From positions 3,224,001 to 3,288,000 of the forward strand of contig OY783219.1 in assembly GCA_963678705.1 (NCBI GenBank): a stretch of 64,000 nt of DNA, written 5' to 3'. The stretch's first letter is position 1; every line of letters starts with the position of its first letter. Made by a program: the position numbers and the translations under genes. The notes under the pieces are model-generated. The model saw only the letters and a program-made list of their open reading frames with translations, had not been told where the DNA came from and ran no database searches. Positions 62,961-64,000 of the stretch are shown in pieces. Origin of the DNA: Panorpa germanica (Eukaryota > Arthropoda > Insecta > Mecoptera > Panorpidae).

Positions 62961-63342
62961 TAGAGGTGGATGTAGCATTACAATGTACAGAGTCGGAGCT
63001 TATTATTTTTGTTGTTAGAGTAAACTAATTTCACATTATCTTCAATTGACAGTGATTATGTTTAAAGCTAATAATTCAGAACGTGTTTTAACATGTATTT
63101 GTTTATAAGCAAAATCCAACAAGCAGAAAGGTTCTCTGCTGTTAACTATGTAAAAATCTACTTCTTCGACCGTTTAAGATAAGTTTTATGCGGTTGTCCT
63201 ATGCCTTTATAGATAATAAATACCTCAACGCATATTTAGCAACACTGGCAACATCGCTTTTACTAAACAATATCATTTGCTATCAAATATTTGTCAATTT
63301 TATAACGTTACATATCATAACGCTTAACTACATAAGGCCTGT

Positions 63343-64000
63343 CTCAGTATGGGACCGTATTTAAGCGAATTTCTGCCGGACGTATACGGGCTACTACGCT
63401 TTACCTATCCGAACCCTGTAAATGTAATGAGATCGCTCTGGAGCTCTCAGACTGCACGCTACAAAGCAGTCCGAATACGGGCGGCACTACCTCGCACATT
63501 AGAAGCGTATAAAGGCGAATATTATCCAAGCGTTACCACAACTACAACGATACCCTATATGAACCTTTGTAAATGCAAAAAGCCGCATCAGACTGGAGGG
63601 GATACCTAAGATCGCTTGTTGTTACGCTGCAATACGCGGTCAAATGAAATCTATCGGCGACATGGGTATGTTCTGCATGCAATTTATGTTTGTATTTCAG
63701 TGAATCATGGGCACGGATGCCCATACCAATAGGATAGAACTAAATTTAAATTCACGCCCACCAGAACTCAGATATATAATAAATGCTAAAGTCCCTTTAA
63801 TACCAGTAGTGTATCGATAAAAATTAAAGTTAAAGTTTGCTCTCATGATAAATTATATAAGTGTTAAAGAACTCCAATACACCCTCTAATACACGACTAC
63901 AGACATCTGTGACACACATAGGGCGGTTTGCTTTGTAGCTCATTCAAACCGCCGATTTACGTCCGAATACGCCGTCGCTTAAATACGGTCCCATACTGAG
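63343..64000. mobile_element. Short DNA transposon-like element with perfect 25-bp terminal inverted repeats
   Basis: The first 25 bases (63343-63367, starting CTCAGTATGGGACC) are the exact reverse complement of the last 25 (63976-64000). The inner flanks keep partial complementarity around CGGACGTA. The element is 658 bases, too short for a transposase. An 86-codon frame from 63349 begins inside the inverted repeat and shows no transposase motif. Motifs of the CCGAATAC/CGTATTCGG type recur inside near both ends. The right flank is outside the window, so the target-site duplication and hence the superfamily cannot be read. A non-autonomous MITE is the best description. Confidence 0.8.

Larger units (their letters stand above)
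54994..63342. other. Single-copy stretch without a recognised gene
   Basis: No supported gene. Landmarks: a C-rich run at 57718-57740; TAATTA-type sites near 57668-57706; a (TATTAC)n-like tract at 58108-58155; paired CCACGTGG at 58721-58741; TGACGTCA at 61264-61271 and 61337-61344; an ATACAT microsatellite near 62236-62265; and a 20-base direct repeat at 62921-62960. A minus-strand frame of 106 codons (59316-59636) is basic with an AT-rich start and matches nothing I know. Confidence 0.5.

Overview
This is eukaryotic, AT-rich, gene-poor DNA with no bacterial or viral gene organisation. GT-AG splice sites (GTAAGT donors, TTNCAG acceptors) recur on the + strand between 13 and 23 kb. Dispersed repeats, a terminal-inverted-repeat element and a 25-kb satellite array fill most of the rest. 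Insect or other arthropod DNA is plausible: the satellite carries TTAGG/TTAAGG-like blocks that resemble the arthropod telomere repeat. That assignment is an inference, because nothing in the window gives a species. No long, recognisable protein-coding gene was found.

Layout. (1) 1-11.9 kb: non-coding sequence with an inverted pair of ~0.6-kb dispersed repeats (2750-3362 and 5999-6624) and three diverged direct copies of another repeat (8.7-11 kb). (2) 11.9-17.1 kb: a two-copy tandem duplication (unit ~2.57 kb) in which matching splice sites outline four short exons per copy without reading frames. (3) 17.6-23.1 kb: a second two-copy tandem duplication (unit ~2.7 kb) with about eight predicted exons per copy. 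One exon carries (CGTT)/(GGTTC) runs and three or four copies of a stem-loop with a near-constant loop. The last two exons encode a small protein start (MSS) and a terminal exon open to a stop at 23227-23229. Copy 1 of that terminal exon is fused by the duplication to the first exon of copy 2. Copy 2 has an AG-to-GA change at its acceptor that would shift the frame by one base. (4) 23.2-27.8 kb: unique sequence. (5) 27.9-52.8 kb: about 75 tandem copies of a ~331-bp satellite with clear higher-order structure. This includes a 12-monomer unit of 3966 bp, an internal 8-monomer duplication of 2645 bp, and a second, more diverged domain from ~43.8 kb. (6) 52.8-53.6 kb: a 122-bp minisatellite abutting the satellite. 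(7) 54.57-54.99 kb: a detached, edge-degraded satellite fragment. (8) 55-63.3 kb: unique sequence with short palindromes. (9) 63343-64000: a 658-bp element with perfect 25-bp terminal inverted repeats, ending exactly at the window edge.

How the parts relate. The two duplicated exon blocks share a ~150-bp intron/acceptor segment, so they probably belong to one locus transcribed left to right. That locus would be a mostly non-coding, serially duplicated spliced RNA ending in a small reading frame. The exon calls rest on splice-site motifs seen in duplicate copies, not on transcript evidence. The satellite is best read as a locally homogenised heterochromatic array; its repeated 64-codon open frames follow from DNA identity and are not genes.
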